Origin: Candidatus Fraserbacteria bacterium
Lineage (GTDB): Bacteria; Bipolaricaulota; Bipolaricaulia; RBG-16-55-9; JAJCYT01
Reading direction: 5' to 3'
Length of the DNA stretch: 64,000 bases
NCBI GenBank assembly: GCA_029262795.1
Contig: JAJCYT010000017.1
Span: forward strand, 46,229-110,228
Within the stretch, counting starts at the first letter, position 1. The number at the start of each line of letters is the position of its first letter. The notes below the pieces were generated by a model. It ran no database searches. It worked only from the letters and a program-made list of their open reading frames with translations, and had not been told where the DNA came from. This document shows, piece by piece, positions 29,772 to 40,009 of this stretch. A program made the translations under genes and the position numbers.

Positions 29772-30767
29772 TTATTTGGCGAAGGTGTCAATCATCAATT
29801 TGGCATCGCCCAATGGGTAAAGAATGGGACAAGTGGCACCCTTGTCAATATATTCCTGAACCTTAGCGCGTACTTCTTCAGGTGTCCCACTTGCGGTGAT
29901 GTGTTGCACAAAGTCATCCGGCACCAAAGGCATGGCTTTTTGAATCTGCTCTTTGGTGGCTGGCCAGCCGATGATGGATTGAATTTCTTTGAGTCTTTCA
30001 GGGTCAAATTTGCTGGCCTTGGCGATATGTGGCTGTTGGGCCAGATATTGCGTCAATAATTCGCGAGCGCCATCCAATGCTGTTTTTCGGTCTTCATGCA
30101 CTGAACAGACGACAAGTTGTGGTCGATCAATTTCATCCATGCTTCGACCTGCTTTGTCCGCACCCACTTTCAGATGCTTCATGGCTTCATCATTATATTC
30201 AGGTGGTACACAGTAATTAAGCACGATGCCATCAGCAATTTCGCCGGTGAGTTCCATCATCTTCATGCCCGTGGCCCCAATCATCAGAGGCACATTTCGA
30301 GGTTCGCGACGGCCATGCACCACATCCAATTGGATGTCTTTTACATGCACAAATTCACCTTCATAAGTGACCGGTTCAAGTGTGAATAATTGACGACACA
30401 CTTCCACCACTTCACGCATGGCGCGCAACGGGCGAGCGCGATTAATGCCCACTTGTGATGCCAAGGGATCCCACCAGGCGCCGATGCCACAAATAGCGCG
30501 GTTGGGGGCCAAATCATCTAATGTTAAAAAGGTTGCTGCAATGATGGCTGGGTTACGTGTCCAGTTGTTGATGACGCCACTGCCCACTTTGATCTTGTCT
30601 GTGACGGCTGCGAAAGCCGCCATTGGCACAATAGCATCGCGTACGAGGCGAGACTCTGCCTGCCAAACGGCTTCAAAGCCGCGGTCTTCGGCATACTTGG
30701 CCAGTTCCATCCCCTCACGAATGGGGTGTTTGTCCTGTAAATAAAGTGCCACACGGTCAATTGCCAT
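29772..30767 (-). CDS. LLM-class, F420-type flavin-dependent oxidoreductase
   Basis: [54 protein letters not shown]. Confidence 0.9.
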   Translation of the reverse strand: MAIDRVALYLQDKHPIREGMELAKYAEDRGFEAVWQAESRLVRDAIVPMAAFAAVTDKIKVGSGVINNWTRNPAIIAATFLTLDDLAPNRAICGIGAWWDPLASQVGINRARPLRAMREVVEVCRQLFTLEPVTYEGEFVHVKDIQLDVVHGRREPRNVPLMIGATGMKMMELTGEIADGIVLNYCVPPEYNDEAMKHLKVGADKAGRSMDEIDRPQLVVCSVHEDRKTALDGARELLTQYLAQQPHIAKASKFDPERLKEIQSIIGWPATKEQIQKAMPLVPDDFVQHITASGTPEEVRAKVQEYIDKGATCPILYPLGDAKLMIDTFAK

Positions 30768-30850
30768 AATACGTCCTCCATTTGTTTTGATAAGGGGATA
30801 ACGCCAAAGTCTAACCGAAAGCGGGGGGGGTTCACAAGTAAATTAAAAAG

Positions 30851-30900
30851 CTTCTAATCCCCCAGCCCCCTTTACATAAAGGGGCTACGATAAGACTTCG
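30851..30900 (+). repeat. Dispersed hairpin repeat, copy A
   Basis: cttctaatcccccagccccctttacataaaggggctacgataagacttcg. Confidence 0.75.
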
Positions 30901-31086
30901 TGAGCTGGTTCTATATCACGATCCAGTTTTCTTGGAGAACGGGAAAGAATATCAGAAATTAAAAACTGAAGACACTGAATTAAGCAAGCTCTAATGATCT
31001 TGGTGCCCTCTTATTGCTACAAAGTCTGGAGATAGTTTATATAGTGTATATTGTTGGATACCCGAAGGTTTTTAAAACAAAAAACT

Positions 31087-31965
31087 ATGAACATTACATG
31101 GCTTGGTGAAAACGCTTGTTCTAATATCGAAATTTCTGGCGGGAAAGCGGCCAATTTGAGTTTGCTTGCAGAACAGTTTCCCGTGCCCTCAGGCTTTTGT
31201 GTGACCACAGGCGCTTTTTCGGAAGCAATATCAGACGGCCTGAAATTTGATCAGGCAACGCTGCCTAAACAACTCATGGACGAAATTGCCAATGCATACC
31301 AACAGCTAGAAAAACAATGCAAAAGCCAGCCACTTCGCGTGGCAGTTCGATCCTCGGCTGCGGATGAAGATGGTGCGTTGGCGTCTTTTGCGGGTCAGCA
31401 CGATACATTTCTCAATGTGGTCGGGATTGATTCTGTCTACGAAGCAGTCGTCAAATGTTGGGCATCCGCTTTTACCGATCAGGCCATTGCCTATCGACAG
31501 GCACAAGGATATGAAGTGGATCAGGTTCACATCGGCGTGCTGATTCAGGAAATGGTGCCTGCTGATATGTCATTTGTGATGTTTAGCGTCAACCCACTCA
31601 CTCAGATCGCCAACGAAATGATGATCAATGTCAGTTGGGGGTTGGGAGAAAGCGTGGTCAGTGGCGAGGTCACACCCGATGTGTTTGTGATCGAAAAATC
31701 CACTGGTCAACTGCTAAATGAAACAGTGAGCGTAAAGCAACAAATGACCATTCAATCCGACGACGGCACAAAGCTTGTTCCAGTGCCGCGCCTGCTGCAA
31801 CAACGGCCCAGCCTGAATGCCGATCAAATCAAAAAAGTTTTTGAATTGGCCAAATCATTAGAACAGCAAATGGGCTGGCCCGTTGATATTGAAGGTGCCT
31901 TTCATCAGGATGAACTTTATTTGTTACAGTGCCGACCGATCACCACACTCAATCAAAAGGGGTAG
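31087..31965 (+). CDS. PEP/pyruvate-binding (ATP-grasp-like PPDK_N) domain protein
   Basis: GGKAANLSLLAEQFPVPSGFCVTTGAF; VAVRSSAADEDGALASFAGQHDTFLNV; ORF extends to 31051. Confidence 0.93.
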   Translation: MNITWLGENACSNIEISGGKAANLSLLAEQFPVPSGFCVTTGAFSEAISDGLKFDQATLPKQLMDEIANAYQQLEKQCKSQPLRVAVRSSAADEDGALASFAGQHDTFLNVVGIDSVYEAVVKCWASAFTDQAIAYRQAQGYEVDQVHIGVLIQEMVPADMSFVMFSVNPLTQIANEMMINVSWGLGESVVSGEVTPDVFVIEKSTGQLLNETVSVKQQMTIQSDDGTKLVPVPRLLQQRPSLNADQIKKVFELAKSLEQQMGWPVDIEGAFHQDELYLLQCRPITTLNQKG

Positions 31966-31970
31966 TCATT

Positions 31971-33644
31971 ATGAATACAGAAGGGCCAAAACAACTTCCC
32001 ATTCCGCCGGATTTTCCTGTTGAGTGGGGATCAAATGAAGAACAGCTATTTTGGGAAATTGATCGCGTTCATTTTATGGGGCCAATCCCTTTATTGTGTC
32101 AAGATTTTGCAGTGTTATTGAACGACGGCTTTGCTCAGGCAGCTGAAGATTTTGCCATGCCGATTCGCTGGAAAAAGAAATTCATCCACAATTTTGACTA
32201 CACGGCGGTGGTTCCCGCCGTGCCTTTGGAAGACATGGAAGCCCAAACCATGCGCTCTATGGAAAAATTTGGACCCGGCATGTTTGAAATTCAGCAAAAA
32301 TGGGAGCAAACATTCCTGCCAGAAGTAAAAGAAAAGTTAAAGTTTTGGGAATCATTCGATTTAAAAGCTGCTGACATGCCTGCCTTGCTTGATCACTTTA
32401 ATACCACAGCCAGTCATTATGTGCGCTTATGGCACATCCATTTTGCAGCTGTATTTCCTTTGTATTTTACCATCAGTCAGTTTGATGAATTTTATACGGA
32501 CCTTTTCGGTAAAGAAAATGCCCTTAAAGTTTACCACCTGCTCCAAGGGTTTGATAATAAAACATTGGAAGCCGATCGCACTTTGTGGACGTTGAGCCAG
32601 AAAGCCTTGGCCAACCCAGAGTTAAAGAATTTATTTGAAACAAAGACACCATCGGACATTATTAAAGCATTGAAAAACAATGAAATGGATCAGGAATTTT
32701 CAAAAGACTTCGATGCCTTCATGGAAGAATATGGGCAACGTGCCAATGGCTGGGTTCTCCACGAAATCAGTTGGGTCGAAGATCCCACCCCAGCAATTCA
32801 GACATTAAAAGAATATGTACAGGAACCCCCTGCTGACCCAATTGAAGAAATGAAAGTGTTGGTTGAGGAACGAGATAAACTCATTGCAGAAACCAGAGAA
32901 GCGATTCAAAGTTATCCACAACCAGTAAAAGATGAGTTTGAAGCCATGTTGCCTGCGGCCCAATTTGCAACTGTGCTTTCTGAGGATCATGGCTATTGGA
33001 TTGATTTTCGCAGCAATTACAAAATTCGCAGCGTCATCATGGAGTTGGGTCGTCGCTTCTGTGAGGCAGGGTTGTTGGATTCGCCTCAAGATATTTTCCA
33101 CGTCAGTTTGGATCAGATAAAGCAGATCGCACAGCAATGGCCTGCGAATGCTGAACAAAAATTGGGTCAGGCTGAAAAAGCTTCCTTTGAAAAAAGTTTG
33201 CAAATCACACCGCCTCCGATGGTGGGGTCGCTCCCTCCAGGTCCACCGCCGGGTGATCCGATTACCAGAACCTTTGGAAAATTCTTTGGCATGCCGGTCA
33301 GTGATGAAACGCCTACGCCAGATACCAAACTTATTCAAGGCCATCCAGGATCATCGGGAACCATTAGAGGAACAGCCAAAGTGATCCTTTCTTTAAAGGA
33401 TGCAGAGAAACTTCATGAAGGCGATATTTTGGTCACAGCGACCACTGCCCCACCATGGACGCCATTGTTTGCCACGGCTGCCGCTGTGGTGACCGATGCT
33501 GGGGGGGTGCTTTGCCACTGCGCTGTGGTTGCCAGAGAGTATGGTATTCCAGCCGTGGTTGGAACTATGTTTGCAACCTCCGTAATTCAAGATGGACAGA
33601 TGGTTGAGGTAGATGGAAACACTGGACAGGTAACGATTGTCTAA
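31971..33644 (+). CDS. PEP-utilising enzyme, mobile (phosphohistidine) domain with N-terminal unknown helical domain
   Basis: GHPGSSGTIRGTAKVI; WTPLFATAAAVVTDAGGVLCHCAVVAREYGIPAVVG. Confidence 0.92.
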   Translation: MNTEGPKQLPIPPDFPVEWGSNEEQLFWEIDRVHFMGPIPLLCQDFAVLLNDGFAQAAEDFAMPIRWKKKFIHNFDYTAVVPAVPLEDMEAQTMRSMEKFGPGMFEIQQKWEQTFLPEVKEKLKFWESFDLKAADMPALLDHFNTTASHYVRLWHIHFAAVFPLYFTISQFDEFYTDLFGKENALKVYHLLQGFDNKTLEADRTLWTLSQKALANPELKNLFETKTPSDIIKALKNNEMDQEFSKDFDAFMEEYGQRANGWVLHEISWVEDPTPAIQTLKEYVQEPPADPIEEMKVLVEERDKLIAETREAIQSYPQPVKDEFEAMLPAAQFATVLSEDHGYWIDFRSNYKIRSVIMELGRRFCEAGLLDSPQDIFHVSLDQIKQIAQQWPANAEQKLGQAEKASFEKSLQITPPPMVGSLPPGPPPGDPITRTFGKFFGMPVSDETPTPDTKLIQGHPGSSGTIRGTAKVILSLKDAEKLHEGDILVTATTAPPWTPLFATAAAVVTDAGGVLCHCAVVAREYGIPAVVGTMFATSVIQDGQMVEVDGNTGQVTIV

Positions 33645-35013
33645 ACCAAGCCACTCTATGAAAGAGGGGACCGTCCTGTTGGTTGTTGCACTTGCCACCA
33701 TGCTGGCCCCTCTGAACTCCACCATGATTGCCGTAGCTTTGCCCCGTATCACCCGAGAGTTTGGCAGTGATCTTGCCACAACGGGATGGCTGGTGACGGG
33801 CTACCTTATTGTGATGGCCTCATTACAACCCATTGCAGGAAAACTGGGTGATCGCTTTGGACGTCGCTGGTTGATTCTTGGTGGCCTCATCTATTTTGCT
33901 GTGGTGTCTGTCGGAGCAGCCGTGACCACCAGCCTGCCTTTGTTGATTTTCTTTCGTGTTCAGCAAGCCGTGGCTGGCGCACTGGCGTTACCAAACGGCA
34001 CCGCACTCATTCGTGAATTGGTACCTGCAAAACATCGAGCCAGCCGATTCGGTTTGATTGGGGCACTCATCAGTCTGGCTGCGGCAGGGGGGCCACCACT
34101 GGGAGGATTCCTGATCGAATGGGGTGGGTGGCAGGCTATTTTTTATGTGAATCTTGTCTTCATCACGCCAGCCCTCATTTTAGGTTGGCGCATCCATTCT
34201 CCAAAACCTAAAAACAACACAAAACCGCCTGTCTTCGATTTGATAGGCTCGATCTTGTTGTCATTAATTCTGGTTGGCTTGGCATTTATTGGGATTGATT
34301 ATGAACATCTTGGCGTATGGCTGACATTGGCCTTAGCAGCTTTGGTCCTTGTGATGCTGGTAGTCTTTTTTAGAAGGGAATTGAAGCATCCAGACCCAGT
34401 GATTCAGCTTCGCTTTTTTCGCTCGCCTACGTTTGTTGCCGCAGCGGGAGGCGTTTGCTTGAGCAATTTTTCCATGTACACCACATTTTTGATTATGCCT
34501 GTGCTGTTGCCCGCTAGGTTTCAATGGAGCGAAGCCGAAGTGGGTTTGGCGTTGACCACATTATTTGCATCCAACATTGCCCTTGCGCCTTTAGGCGGGC
34601 GACTGGCAGATCGCTGGGGCCGTCGCTGGCCCACAGTCATTGGCATGTTGTTCCTGGGCGTGGGGTTGCTTCCTCTGGCAATCTTTGGGGCGCAAATCGA
34701 ATTGTGGGTGTTGTTGCTAAGTCTTGTCATTGCTGGGGTGGGCATTGGCTTGTCTTCAGCGGGGTTACAAACATCTGCGGTGGAATCTGTGTCACCAAAA
34801 GATTCTGGTGTGGCATCAGGTGTGTTTTCCACCAGTCGATATTTTGGAAGCATTGTTGGTTCAAGCCTTTTGGCCGGACTGATTGGGGCCAATCAGGATC
34901 AATTTCAAGGCATAAATATTGTTTTTTTACTGGCCGTCCTCACGTCATTTGCAGCGTTGCTGCTCAGTTTCAGACTACGCGATTTTCCGGAAGACAAGGT
35001 GTTCGAGCCTTAG
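33637..35013 (+). CDS. MFS transporter (drug:H+ antiporter-like)
   Basis: LNSTMIAVALPRITREFGSDLATTGWLVTGYLI; GKLGDRFGRRWLI; multiple TM. Confidence 0.92.
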   Translation: MSKPSHSMKEGTVLLVVALATMLAPLNSTMIAVALPRITREFGSDLATTGWLVTGYLIVMASLQPIAGKLGDRFGRRWLILGGLIYFAVVSVGAAVTTSLPLLIFFRVQQAVAGALALPNGTALIRELVPAKHRASRFGLIGALISLAAAGGPPLGGFLIEWGGWQAIFYVNLVFITPALILGWRIHSPKPKNNTKPPVFDLIGSILLSLILVGLAFIGIDYEHLGVWLTLALAALVLVMLVVFFRRELKHPDPVIQLRFFRSPTFVAAAGGVCLSNFSMYTTFLIMPVLLPARFQWSEAEVGLALTTLFASNIALAPLGGRLADRWGRRWPTVIGMLFLGVGLLPLAIFGAQIELWVLLLSLVIAGVGIGLSSAGLQTSAVESVSPKDSGVASGVFSTSRYFGSIVGSSLLAGLIGANQDQFQGINIVFLLAVLTSFAALLLSFRLRDFPEDKVFEP

Positions 35014-35063
35014 TCGTATTGTTAAAGAAAAGATTTATAAAAAAACAAAGACAATAAAAAGGG

Positions 35064-35120
35064 TTAAGGCGTCTAATCCCCCAACCCCCTTTACATAAAG
35101 GGGGCACGATACGTCTGCGG
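35064..35120 (+). repeat. Dispersed hairpin repeat, copy B
   Basis: ttaaggcgtctaatcccccaaccccctttacataaagggggcacgatacgtctgcgg. Confidence 0.8.
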
Positions 35121-35219
35121 AAATCTGTGCTTCAATACGAAACGGGTTTCTATTTGGATGGTAGGTGTTGAAGTGCTTGCTTGATTTGTTTTTTTAAGTA
35201 GGCCGCATTTGAAAAAATA

Positions 35220-35264
35220 GCCCTCCCCTGTTCGAATTTGTGATCAGAGAGAGCTGGAGAGGGC
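35220..35264. repeat. Second hairpin-type intergenic repeat (gccctccc...ggagagggc)
   Basis: Complementary GC-rich arms flanking about 25 bp. Confidence 0.4.
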
Positions 35265-35329
35265 AAAAAGTGAGGGAAATAGGCATTCGAATTAAATCAT
35301 GCCTAAAGCATTTTGTTTTAGACATGTCT

Positions 35330-35358
35330 TTGAAAAGTGGGTACAAGCTGGTTAAAAT
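35330..35358 (+). promoter_or_regulatory. tRNA-Thr promoter
   Basis: TTGAAA-N17-TAAAAT, 12 bp upstream of the tRNA 5' end. Confidence 0.65.
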
Positions 35359-35369
35359 ATCGGCTCTGT

Positions 35370-35445
<76 letters not shown>

Positions 35446-35548
35446 ATCTCCAAGTCAGGCTAAATATCATTACACAATAAATTTAGACCATCAGTCTGCA
35501 GAATTTAAATCTAGAGTCGGGGTAATCGATCGTGAAGCGTTCTTATTA

Positions 35549-36379
35549 TCAATTCAGAAAATCCTGTTCTGCCAAATAATCCAGTACGGTTTTGGAAAAT
35601 TCCTGGTGTGATTCACGCGTGTATTTCACCTTGGTATAAACTTGCGCCAAATTTTCCACACCCGATTTTTCTATCAACTCACGTAAGCGGGGGAAACTCA
35701 TGTAACGCTCCCACCCCTTGATATTTCGCTCGCGGAAGATTTTTTCAATTTGCTCATCGGTGTAATCTTGATACGTTTCATAGTGGACCAATCCATCAAA
35801 GGGCAAACGGTCACGTGGTTCAGGATCTTCATTGGGATGGCCGAGAGAAAAACCGACAACAGGTAACACGTTCTTTGGTGCATTTAAGATTCGGCCAATC
35901 TGGTCGCAATTGGCCAAGGTGCTGCCCATGTAACAAATGCCCAGTCCCTTTGATTCGGCAGCCAAAGCGACGTTTTGGGCAACCAAAACGGCGTCGATGG
36001 TGGCGATCATAAAACTCATGAAGTTATCGAAATTGTCAAGTGCATTGCTAAGACGCAGCCATTGCCTCATTCTGTGAAAATCGGCGCAAAATGTGAGCAA
36101 AACAGGGGCATCCAAAACCATGTTTTGTTCCATGTGAGGCTTGTAAAGCTGTTCCCGCAACGACTTATCGCGGGTCACAATGATAGAATAGGATTGCATA
36201 TTGCCGGAGGATGACGCTCGAATTCCGGCATTTAAAATCTCTGTAAGCAATTGCTCAGAGATGGGGTCGGATTTATAGTCGCGAATCGAACGATGTTGAT
36301 GTATTGTGTCAATGACTGTCACAGTTTCGCTCCCTTTCGAATTTCTAATCTCATTGGCTTTTATCGTTTCACAATCCAC
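35549..36379 (-). CDS. Nitroreductase family / NADPH-dependent oxidoreductase
   Basis: HRSIRDYKSDPISEQLLTEILNAGIRASSSGNMQSYSIIV; AESKGLGICYMGS; VGFSLGHP. Confidence 0.9.
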   Translation of the reverse strand: MDCETIKANEIRNSKGSETVTVIDTIHQHRSIRDYKSDPISEQLLTEILNAGIRASSSGNMQSYSIIVTRDKSLREQLYKPHMEQNMVLDAPVLLTFCADFHRMRQWLRLSNALDNFDNFMSFMIATIDAVLVAQNVALAAESKGLGICYMGSTLANCDQIGRILNAPKNVLPVVGFSLGHPNEDPEPRDRLPFDGLVHYETYQDYTDEQIEKIFRERNIKGWERYMSFPRLRELIEKSGVENLAQVYTKVKYTRESHQEFSKTVLDYLAEQDFLN

Positions 36380-36591
36380 TCAGATTTTCAAGTGCCAACT
36401 ATGGGTGAAAAATAACGTTGAAAACTTAAAAGTCTCCAAATTTCAACAGACCTTCATACTCAATTTTTGAAACTTTTTTCGTGTTTTGCTGTACATCTGA
36501 CATAAGAAAAAAGCTTTTCAACATCATGGGTTTTAAACAGGCTGCGCGTGTTTTGCTGCATTGGGTGGCTCGTTTGGGAAAGGAGTTTTAG

Positions 36592-36921
36592 ATGAAAAGC
36601 ATCTTGATGGTTGTATTTATCTCCGGTTTTGTTCTTTTGACGATGAGTGTAGACGGTTTGGCTAAAACAAATCTGACAGATCAACACGATCGATCCCCAA
36701 TTCTCCATGCAATGACATCGTTGTTTGTGCCTGGATCCGGTCAGTTTTTAAATGGCGACGGCAGTCGGGCGATTGCTCATTTTATGATGACCCTCTTTGT
36801 AGATGGCTTCAGCTTTACGTATTTGCAGTTTGAGTTTGCCTTGATGCTCTCGTCAAGTTGGCACTTTTATTCGAGCTGTCAGGCGTATACATCCAGAAGC
36901 TGTTTTAGCGTTGATTTTTAA
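36592..36921 (+). CDS. Small membrane/secreted protein, possible truncated DUF5683-like
   Basis: Signal peptide; FVPGSGQFLNGDGSRAIAHFMMTLFVDG; C-terminus loses the family pattern. Confidence 0.5.
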   Translation: MKSILMVVFISGFVLLTMSVDGLAKTNLTDQHDRSPILHAMTSLFVPGSGQFLNGDGSRAIAHFMMTLFVDGFSFTYLQFEFALMLSSSWHFYSSCQAYTSRSCFSVDF

Positions 36922-37264
36922 AAGCTGTTGTTTTAAACACGTTGAGGTGGGCAAAGAACGTTGTTGAAGTGACAGTCTATTTAGAACATAGGCTTTATAG
37001 TTTGAAATCAGGGAGAAGAGCTTGGCCTGATCTACAGGCAAGTACTTCGGTCAACGTCAACCAAGTTTAAACTTCACCGACCCTCTCAGGTCGACATTTA
37101 ATTTGTAAAATAAATGCCTCAATTAAAACCCATTATTGGGGCATTTATACTTCAAACCCAAGTCGCTATTTATTTTGAATAAATTCAGTTTTTCCTTGAT
37201 GAGAACACTTTGCTATAATCATTTTTATCTCACTAAGCGCAAAAACAAGGAATTTTTTTATATC

Positions 37265-38761
37265 ATGGCTGACGAAAAAAAAGAAGCACTCGAAGAAAAA
37301 ACTGAAAGCACCCTCCCCCAGGACAATCTGTCTGTGACTGAACACAGCGTGACCATTGGTGGCAAAAAGATCGAATACACCGTCACCACTGGCACCATGG
37401 TGTTGAAAGAAGAGGCTGAAGCTGGCGGTGACAGCAAGGATGAATCCGAAGGTGAAAAAGCCAAAGCTTCTGTTTTTTTTACCGCTTACAGCAAAAAGGG
37501 TGTGAAAGACAAAGCCAAGCGCCCGCTTACATTTTCCTTTAATGGCGGTCCTGGCTCGGCTTCGGTGTGGTTGCACATGGGCGTGTTGGGACCTAAACGT
37601 GTGCTGATGGATGATGTTGGCAACCCCCCACCGCCACCGTATCAACTGGTTGACAATGAATATGCGCTGCTGGACGAAACAGATTTGGTGTTCATTGATC
37701 CAGTCAGTACGGGTTACAGTCGTGCGGTGCCAGGAGAAACATCGAAGCAGTTCCACAGCTTCAAAAAAGACATCGAATCCGTTGGTGACTTCATTCGCCT
37801 GTACACGACACGTTATCAACGCTGGACGTCTCCTAAATTTCTCATCGGGGAAAGTTATGGCACCACTCGCGCTGCTGGCCTGAGTGGTTATCTGCAACAG
37901 CGCCACGGTATGTACCTCAACGGTTTGATGCTGATTTCATCGATTCTAAATTTTCAAACCGCACGTTTTGAACCTGGCAATGACTTGCCCCACATTCTCT
38001 ACCTGCCGACATTTACCGCCACTGCTTGGTATCACAAAAAACTAAAACCAAAGTATCAGGAAGATTTGCAAAAAACGTTGCGTGAAGTTGAAGATTTTGC
38101 TGAGTCCGAATACACACTCGCTTTGATGAAGGGCGATGCCTTGCCGCAAAAAGATCGCGATCGGATCGTGCGAAAATTATCTGATTACACAGGTCTTTCT
38201 AAAGCTTACATTAAACAAACAAATATGCGTCTTAACATCCACCGCTTTGTCAAAGAATTATTGCGTGATGAACGCCGCACGGTGGGCCGTTTAGACAGTC
38301 GCTTTACGGGCATTGACAGTGATGCTGCCGGTGAATATTCCGAACAAGACCCAAGTATGGCCACGATCATGGGGCCTTATACGGCGACGTTTTATGACTA
38401 CGTTCGTGATGAATTGAAGTTTGAAAGCGATATGCCCTACGAAATTTTGTCCTTCAACGTCAATCGTGCCTGGAGTTACGCCCAGCATGAGAATCAATAC
38501 GTCAATGTGGGTGAAACATTGCGCAAAGCCATCACCACTAATCCCCATTTAAAGGTGTTTGTGGGCAATGGGTATTATGATTTGGCTACGCCTTATTTTG
38601 CAACAGAATACACATTTAATCATTTGGGCCTGGATGAGGAGCATCGGGAAAACATTTCAATGGGCTACTACGAAGCTGGTCACATGATGTATGTGCATCT
38701 GGAATCATTGGCGAAATTGAAAGTGGATTTGTCTCAGTTTATTCAAGCAGCATTGCCATAA
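37265..38761 (+). CDS. Serine carboxypeptidase, S10 family
   Basis: NGGPGSASVWLHMG; GESYGTTRAAGLSGYLQ; NGYYDLATPYFATEY; EAGHMMYVH; start likely 37265 in ORF from 37136. Confidence 0.92.
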   Translation: MADEKKEALEEKTESTLPQDNLSVTEHSVTIGGKKIEYTVTTGTMVLKEEAEAGGDSKDESEGEKAKASVFFTAYSKKGVKDKAKRPLTFSFNGGPGSASVWLHMGVLGPKRVLMDDVGNPPPPPYQLVDNEYALLDETDLVFIDPVSTGYSRAVPGETSKQFHSFKKDIESVGDFIRLYTTRYQRWTSPKFLIGESYGTTRAAGLSGYLQQRHGMYLNGLMLISSILNFQTARFEPGNDLPHILYLPTFTATAWYHKKLKPKYQEDLQKTLREVEDFAESEYTLALMKGDALPQKDRDRIVRKLSDYTGLSKAYIKQTNMRLNIHRFVKELLRDERRTVGRLDSRFTGIDSDAAGEYSEQDPSMATIMGPYTATFYDYVRDELKFESDMPYEILSFNVNRAWSYAQHENQYVNVGETLRKAITTNPHLKVFVGNGYYDLATPYFATEYTFNHLGLDEEHRENISMGYYEAGHMMYVHLESLAKLKVDLSQFIQAALP

Positions 38762-38767
38762 AAATAG

Positions 38768-38795
38768 AAAAGGCCAGCCTAAGGGCTGGCCTTTT
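38768..38795. terminator. Bidirectional rho-independent terminator
   Basis: aaaaggccagcc-taag-ggctggcctttt. Confidence 0.9.
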
Positions 38796-38823
38796 CATCA
38801 TACTTCCCCGTATGACATCTTGA

Positions 38824-39705
38824 CTAACGTAAGATGATTAACTTATTCACAGAACTACGTTCAATTTCACCACTAAAGCCTTTGACGGTAATCACATACA
38901 GATACACGCCATTGGCAACAGCTATTCCATTATCGCTCAAGCCGTTCCAATTAAGCGTGTTGGACGCCACAAAGCCGCTGTCAAACACACGATTTCCATC
39001 CAATCCAAAAATTTGTACATGGATGTCGCTGATGCCCGTGCCCTGAGCCACGAACTGATAAGCCTGGCTGCCTTGCGCCATGGCATACGCTTTACTGACA
39101 TTCAAGCCCACGCCAGCGGGTGCAACGGGTTCTTCTGCCGCTGGTTCATCTTCTTCGGTGAACTGGGGTGCGATGGTGTCGCTGCCAGACAAAATCACAG
39201 GGCCGTTGGCGGTGTTGATTTCCAAGTTAAACAGAAGTTCTGAAGCGCCGGAACACATTTTGGAAGAATCAAACAAAGCAATCTTTTGGAAATAAAAGAT
39301 CACGTCATTCAATCCATCACCGTTTAAGTCGGTTTCTGCCAGTTCAACGGAATAATGACCCGCCTGCGTGCCAAACTCATCAGAAGGTGATTGAGATAAA
39401 GTGGCACTGTAAGCAGGCACCAGAATTAAACTGTTGATGTCAAACGAGGCGGATTGCTCCACGTCGCTGAGCACGGCCACTGGAATGATGTCTGATTCCA
39501 GTGAGAAATCGTCTTCACTTTCCTGTGGCGGGCCGGTGTAAGGCGCATCACAGTTGATGGCGAAGGCGATGTCGGCATTGTGATCCATGCCGACATCCAC
39601 CTGGATTTTCATGGATGGTGTTTGTGTCTCCTGAGCGTTGACCACCACGGTAACAACGATCAGGGTTAAAAAAATACTTAAGGTTGAGGTTACAGCTTTA
39701 AACAT
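38824..39705 (-). CDS. Secreted protein with C-terminal FlgD-Ig-like tail
   Basis: FDSGFVASNTLNWNGLSDNGIAVANGVYLYVITVKG...VNKLIILR; signal peptide MFKAVTSTLSIFLTLIVVTVVVNAQ. Confidence 0.75.
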   Translation of the reverse strand: MFKAVTSTLSIFLTLIVVTVVVNAQETQTPSMKIQVDVGMDHNADIAFAINCDAPYTGPPQESEDDFSLESDIIPVAVLSDVEQSASFDINSLILVPAYSATLSQSPSDEFGTQAGHYSVELAETDLNGDGLNDVIFYFQKIALFDSSKMCSGASELLFNLEINTANGPVILSGSDTIAPQFTEEDEPAAEEPVAPAGVGLNVSKAYAMAQGSQAYQFVAQGTGISDIHVQIFGLDGNRVFDSGFVASNTLNWNGLSDNGIAVANGVYLYVITVKGFSGEIERSSVNKLIILR

Positions 39706-40009
39706 CATGCCCCTTTCAATGGGTAGAAGTGTTACGGGGTTATCGCATAACGCAGGCACTTTAATGCAGCAGGGGCACTTGGAGTGTGTCTGCAATCACC
39801 ACATGAACCAGATGTGTGGGAACTGTTTCCATAGGGCGGGTGATCGCTGCTGATCCTGTCCCTACGGTGATTTTGATTACCAAATTGATGAGATTTTGAT
39901 GGTTTCTCTATAGTCATTTTGGCTGGTTTTGTATCATGCTACATGTAAGCTGTCTTACGGCTGAACGAGGTATTTTTTTTATACTGTAGGCGGCTGATAA
40001 GGAGTCCTT

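Noticed and set aside
37166-37906. 246-aa minus-strand ORF
   Set aside because: Antisense to the S10 carboxypeptidase; shadow ORF with poly-F/C artefacts
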